Shown: positions 60,376 to 64,000 of the stretch, in pieces | How the letters are laid out: every line of letters starts with the position of its first letter | Numbering within the stretch: the stretch's first letter is position 1 | Source: an uncultured Lachnospiraceae bacterium | GTDB taxonomy: Bacteria; Bacillota; Clostridia; Lachnospirales; Lachnospiraceae | NCBI GenBank assembly: GCA_934351925.1 | Contig: CAKRJT010000005.1 | Span: forward strand, 87,795 to 151,794 | Direction: 5' to 3' | DNA: 64,000 nt | Notes under the pieces: generated by a model | Seen by the model: only the letters and a program-made list of their open reading frames with translations | The model's database searches: none | Told to the model about the DNA's origin: nothing | Position numbers and translations under genes: made by a program

Positions 60376-62235
60376 TTAAACTACATTATATTTTGTCTCA
60401 AACTCCTGTATAGGAATAGGTTTTGAAAAATAATAGCCCTGAAACACACGGCAGCCCATATCCGTGAGCATGTCGACCTGCTCCCTCGTCTCAACACCCT
60501 CGGTGATGACCGTCATGTTCATTCTGTTGGAAAGTCTTATAATCTCCTCAAGAATATCCCTGCTCCTGACGGCGTTCTCCGTCTCACGCAGGAACTCGCG
60601 GTCAATCTTCAGCACATCGCTGCAAATATCCTTCAACATGTTGAGGGACGAATATCCGCTTCCGAAATCATCTATCTCTATTATGAAGCCGGCATCGTGG
60701 AGCTTTCTTATAACCTCCATATTGTCATTCTCGTTCACAACGGCCGTCTCGGTAAGCTCAAGCCTCAGATTCCGGACATCAACACCATACTTATTTACAA
60801 GTCCTGTTATAACATCGTAAACGTCAAGATAGAAGAAGTCTTTTGCTGAGATATTGATGGAGATATGTAAATCATTGCGCCCTAAGTCCATCCATCGTCT
60901 GAGCGTCTTTACCGCCTGCTCCCACACATATTCATCCAGCTTGTGTATGAGACCGCATCTCTCATAGCAGTCAACAAATGAGCCCGGATACATAAGCCCG
61001 GTCTTAGGGTGTTTCCAGCGCACAAGCGCCTCCGCCCCGTGGCAGGTTCCGTCCGCGTCGGTCTGCGGCTGTAAAAATACACAAAACTCATCGTTCTCGA
61101 GTGCCCGGTCAAACTCAGCCACCAGCTTCTTCTGGTTGAGCTCCTCCTCGAGTATTGCCTCATCATAGTACGCAACAGCCTTCTGATAATTGCCCTTCAT
61201 GCACTTTATTGCCATATTGGCCTTATCACACATATTTCCGACAGGCTCTTCCCTGTCCTTAACGTCATAGACCCCTATATATATGAACATCTGATAGTAC
61301 CCTGTGGAAAACTCCTTCTTCATGTCAACAATACTATCCACAAATTCCGACTCATTAAAATTCTCTTTAGGCATGCATATGGCAAACCTGTCGCCGCCTA
61401 TTCTTCCTGCCACTGCCCGTGGTCCGGCAAGCTTTGTCAGAAGCTCTGCCTCCCTTACAAGGACCTTATCTCCTACCTCGTCCCCGTAAATGTCATTTAT
61501 CATCTTGAAGTCTTTCACATCAGAACACACTATGATATATTCCGCTGTTTCATTGCTTCTTAGAATCTTTCCGGCTTTATTTATAAATCCCTCTCGATTT
61601 AAAATTCCCGTAAGCATATCATAATCAGCTCTGTATGCAAGATGCTCCGTTTTGTGATAAATCTCAGATATAAATCTTCCTGAGTAGAATATCAATGCAA
61701 TCATCGAAAACATTGCATTTCCCCTGAATATTCCAAGAACCGCATATTCTGTCACATATGGGACAAGATTATATCCGCAGCCAATCGTCGCAGTAATAGC
61801 AATTACAACTAAATCTATAATTGCGATATAGCGCGGCGTTCTAGATCTTGCGTTCTGACTGTCCAGATAAAAGAAATAGTAAACTATCGGAATGATCATA
61901 ACCCCGTACATACTATATCCGTATCCCCAGCCTATAACAATATTGCTCACCGCAACATCTACAAGAAATTCTATCACAAAAAGAAATATCCATCTTCTGC
62001 TATGTTGTGATTTATGCATCACAGCCACTCCTGCCAGATAGAAAATGGTGGCAGCAACACTCTCATACATCATTATCTTTATATCAAGCTTCATAAAGCA
62101 AAAAGCCATAATCACATGCATGGCAGCACATGCACAATATAAAATTATGCACTCTCTCGTAATGTCTGTTACACTGACATACCTTGCCATACTCTCAGTA
62201 CCTTTTTTTACGTCATTCATTCTGTCCGACGCCAT
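60376..62235 (-). CDS. Membrane GGDEF-EAL protein, probable c-di-GMP phosphodiesterase
   Basis: 619 residues. ATG at 62235 has GGAGG 8 bases upstream; the in-frame GTG at 62250 overlaps that site. Five to six N-terminal helices (~25-185) are followed by a GGDEF domain whose signature is GGDRF (280-284; catalytic Glu replaced by Arg), so cyclase activity is unlikely. The EAL domain (~365-615) is intact: GAEALVRW, NISAKDFF, ELTETAV, IDDFGSGYSSL, KIDREFL, EGVET and FQGYYFSKP. The protein should hydrolyse c-di-GMP, with the GGDRF domain possibly sensing GTP. It is an antagonist to the GGDEF protein at 20781-21926. Confidence 0.88.
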   Translation of the reverse strand: MASDRMNDVKKGTESMARYVSVTDITRECIILYCACAAMHVIMAFCFMKLDIKIMMYESVAATIFYLAGVAVMHKSQHSRRWIFLFVIEFLVDVAVSNIVIGWGYGYSMYGVMIIPIVYYFFYLDSQNARSRTPRYIAIIDLVVIAITATIGCGYNLVPYVTEYAVLGIFRGNAMFSMIALIFYSGRFISEIYHKTEHLAYRADYDMLTGILNREGFINKAGKILRSNETAEYIIVCSDVKDFKMINDIYGDEVGDKVLVREAELLTKLAGPRAVAGRIGGDRFAICMPKENFNESEFVDSIVDMKKEFSTGYYQMFIYIGVYDVKDREEPVGNMCDKANMAIKCMKGNYQKAVAYYDEAILEEELNQKKLVAEFDRALENDEFCVFLQPQTDADGTCHGAEALVRWKHPKTGLMYPGSFVDCYERCGLIHKLDEYVWEQAVKTLRRWMDLGRNDLHISINISAKDFFYLDVYDVITGLVNKYGVDVRNLRLELTETAVVNENDNMEVIRKLHDAGFIIEIDDFGSGYSSLNMLKDICSDVLKIDREFLRETENAVRSRDILEEIIRLSNRMNMTVITEGVETREQVDMLTDMGCRVFQGYYFSKPIPIQEFETKYNVV

Positions 62236-62309
62236 ACCTTCATCCTCCACACTTCCTATGTAATGTACAGTCCATTCAATCTGCCCAGTTTCATAACTGA
62301 TACAAACCC

Positions 62310-64000
62310 CTATACATTAAATTTATACCCGCATTTAGGGCATTCCTTCATATTCTTATACACATATCCACATCTAAAACAGCATATCACCTCGTGATTT
62401 TCTTTCGCCAGGTATTTCTCCTTTCTCGAAAAAGGTTTTTCCTTCAGATAAGCGACAAACTCATCCAATGTTCTTACATAATCAATAAGCTCACCGGCGT
62501 TGACCACCTTTGGCAGCTTCACCTTTGAACCATCAACGAGATATACTACCACATGATTGTGAATAAATCCAGAGGATATATCAATTCTTTCAACATCCTC
62601 TGCACTGATACGTCCATAAGTATAAAAATTTCCATAATATATCGCATCAGGCGTGACAAACATTCCCTGTCTTCCGTTCTGCTTTTTCGTGGTATCCTGC
62701 ATGACAATAGGATATTCATATTCGCCAAGCTCAGGTGCATAGGCTTCACATGCATTCTCCATGTGCTCTAACAGCTCTGAGTCGGCACATCCGTCGAGCA
62801 CCTCCTCGGCCGGATAGAAGTACATGCGCTCGTTCTCCGCCACACCATTCTCCGCAAGCCCGTTTTTCAGACGTTTCACCAGAAGCCCTGCCTCCTCATT
62901 TCTGATTTTCCACAGTCTTTTAGATACCGGTCCAATAGCTGCCTCCTTTATCTCCGGCAGGAATTCTTCCTCCCGTATGCGGTTGTACAGCCCATAAAGC
63001 TCATCGCTGTCATACTCAAGATAGTGCTGACACGCCTCGTCCATTCGCCTCTTATCAAGGCTTACAAGCTCATCGTGTATTCTATCAAGATACTCCTTCT
63101 CCACAGTCTTTGGAAAATGCTTTTTCTTTATGGCCTTTAGAAGCTCGTTAAAATCAGCTCTGGTGCTCCCAGCGCCCGCCTCCATAATCTTTTCAGCCTC
63201 TTTCCTCTGTGTCTGAAAGGCGTCCGTCTCCGCACCGCTTTCCATATGAAAACTGTCCGCCACGACATTCTCGGCAAATGTACTCTCAATCTCCGATTTA
63301 TATTTTCCATTCGTCCTGGCAGCCCTCTTTAAAGCTGACCTTCTACGCAGCCCCGTAAACAGCCCTGTAAGCTTAGGAAAAAGATTTATCTTCAACCTTT
63401 TTGCCGCCTTCTTAGGACTTCTCTTCGCCACAGCACTGCTGTGCATCCGTGACTCAGTTTCAGGAACGCAGCGTCCTGTCACTTCCGCGGTATATTCACC
63501 CACTCCGCCTAAGCCATCACGGTCATCTTGTATTCCCTTATCGACTCCATTCAGGTCTCTTCGCTCATCGCGTATCCCCTTGTCTATTCCGTTGAGACTT
63601 CTTCGCTCATCCCCTATTCCCTTGTCTACTCCGTTGAGGCTTCTTCGCTCGTCGTGTATTCCCTTATCGACTCCGTTCAGGTCTCTCCGCTCATCGTGTA
63701 TTCCCTTATCGACTCCATTCAGGTCTCTTCGCTCACCTCGTATCCCCTTCTCTATTCCGTTGAGACTTCTTCGCTCATCCCCTATTCCCTTATCGACTCC
63801 GTTCAGGTCTCTCCGCTCGTCGTGTATTCCCTTATCGACTCCGTTCAGGTCTCTTCGCTCGTCGTGTATTCCTTTATCGATTCCGTTCAGGCTTCTCCGC
63901 TCGTCATGTATCCCCTTGTCTACTCCGTTCAGGCTTCTCCGCTCGTCATGTATCCCCTTGTCTACTCCGTTCAGGCTTCTCCGCTCGTCGTGTATTCCTT
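62310..64000 (-). CDS. Partial protein: 14-residue tandem repeats, basic linker, PH-like domain and zinc ribbon
   Basis: The frame is open to the window edge, so at least 562 residues are visible and the N-terminus is missing. An in-frame GTG at 63503 lies after the repeats and has no ribosome site, so it is not a believable start. In order: 11 copies of [HRG]DERR[SD]LNG[VI]DKGI; a basic region (VAKRSPKKAAKRLKINLFPK); an acidic coiled region (~residues 230-400); a compact domain with GMFVTPDAIYYGNFYTYGRI and VVVYLVDGSKVKLPKVV that looks like a bacterial PH-type fold; and a C-terminal zinc ribbon CFRCGYVYKNMKECPKCGYKFNV. No family name is recognised. The ribbon and PH-like domain suggest a cytoplasmic membrane- or nucleic-acid-associated protein. 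Confidence 0.75.
   Translation of the reverse strand, partial: GIHDERRSLNGVDKGIHDERRSLNGVDKGIHDERRSLNGIDKGIHDERRDLNGVDKGIHDERRDLNGVDKGIGDERRSLNGIEKGIRGERRDLNGVDKGIHDERRDLNGVDKGIHDERRSLNGVDKGIGDERRSLNGIDKGIRDERRDLNGVDKGIQDDRDGLGGVGEYTAEVTGRCVPETESRMHSSAVAKRSPKKAAKRLKINLFPKLTGLFTGLRRRSALKRAARTNGKYKSEIESTFAENVVADSFHMESGAETDAFQTQRKEAEKIMEAGAGSTRADFNELLKAIKKKHFPKTVEKEYLDRIHDELVSLDKRRMDEACQHYLEYDSDELYGLYNRIREEEFLPEIKEAAIGPVSKRLWKIRNEEAGLLVKRLKNGLAENGVAENERMYFYPAEEVLDGCADSELLEHMENACEAYAPELGEYEYPIVMQDTTKKQNGRQGMFVTPDAIYYGNFYTYGRISAEDVERIDISSGFIHNHVVVYLVDGSKVKLPKVVNAGELIDYVRTLDEFVAYLKEKPFSRKEKYLAKENHEVICCFRCGYVYKNMKECPKCGYKFNV
63531..64000 (-). repeat. 42-bp coding tandem repeat (11 units and a partial one)
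   Basis: Eleven contiguous 42-bp units from 63531 to 63992, then eight bases of a twelfth at the window edge. Each unit encodes 14 residues, consensus [HRG]DERR[SD]LNG[VI]DKGI. Many differences between units are silent (GTC/GTA, CTG/CTC, GGA/GGG), so the peptide is under selection. Confidence 0.92.

Noticed and set aside
63501..63503. GTG at 63503 as the start of the terminal gene
   Set aside because: No ribosome site is present, and the frame continues upstream without a stop through the peptide repeats to the window edge.
63531..64000. CRISPR-like array of regular repeats
   Set aside because: The 42-bp units are contiguous with no spacers, keep a reading frame and vary silently; they are a coding tandem repeat.

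Overview
The window looks like chromosomal DNA of a Gram-positive, endospore-forming, strictly anaerobic member of the Lachnospiraceae (Clostridia; Agathobacter/Roseburia/Lachnospira-like). The basis is spoIIR and a PdaB-like deacetylase (sporulation), an [FeFe] hydrogenase with a GltD-like partner, strong AGGAGG ribosome sites, the codon and protein flavour of the genes, and intergenic repeats of a kind I associate with this family. The genus cannot be fixed from the sequence alone. No rRNA, tRNA or CRISPR array was seen.

Layout. 1-2.3 kb: a decayed patch in which an ECF sigma-factor gene is truncated beside its anti-sigma-like partner and next to broken transposase remnants, followed by a small membrane protein. 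2.6-8.1 kb: a cytoplasmic S8 (subtilisin-like) protease and a two-gene hydrogenase operon. 8.3-23.6 kb (+ strand): an envelope block with an MBOAT acyltransferase plus AlgJ-like acetylation pair, a glycosyltransferase, two overlapping paralogous giant membrane proteins, a MoxR-DUF58-DUF4129 set, a diguanylate cyclase-like protein, MgtC and a polysaccharide deacetylase. 23.7-26.2 kb (- strand): an acyltransferase and an ABC exporter. 26.3-28.4 kb: a long regulatory region with two promoters and two Rex-like operators driving pncB. 28.5-40.2 kb (- strand): ispE, gntR, spoIIR, ddl, murI, a DUF1934 protein, a 1725-residue secreted M60 protease with a dockerin-like segment, and a membrane-anchored Thr-rich protein that may carry its cohesin-like partner. 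40.3-41.0 kb: an unknown protein behind a clear sigma-28-type promoter.

41.1-51.1 kb (- strand): a fatty-acid/polyketide-like cluster (patatin, PlsC, ACP, a ketosynthase fused to a dead ketosynthase, FabG, FabZ, FabD, AccD, AccA, flavodoxin-type reductase, acyl-ACP thioesterase). It lacks enoyl reductase, FabH, AccB and AccC, and the fused KS/chain-length-factor-like protein is its most unusual part. 51.2-53.9 kb: repeats (a 185-bp tandem repeat and a 140-bp palindrome) around a TetR gene and a YkgJ-type protein. 53.9-59.8 kb: an alpha-galactoside operon (TetR, GT-B-like protein, GPH symporter, GH36). 60-64 kb: a 295-bp inverted-repeat element, a GGDEF/EAL protein and a gene cut by the window edge whose N-terminal part is a 14-residue tandem repeat.

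The strongest non-coding observation is a leader element of about 60-75 nt (two hairpins plus the ribosome site, ending at the start codon). It occurs four times in front of unrelated genes, with compensating stem changes. A second dispersed element occurs three times downstream of genes.
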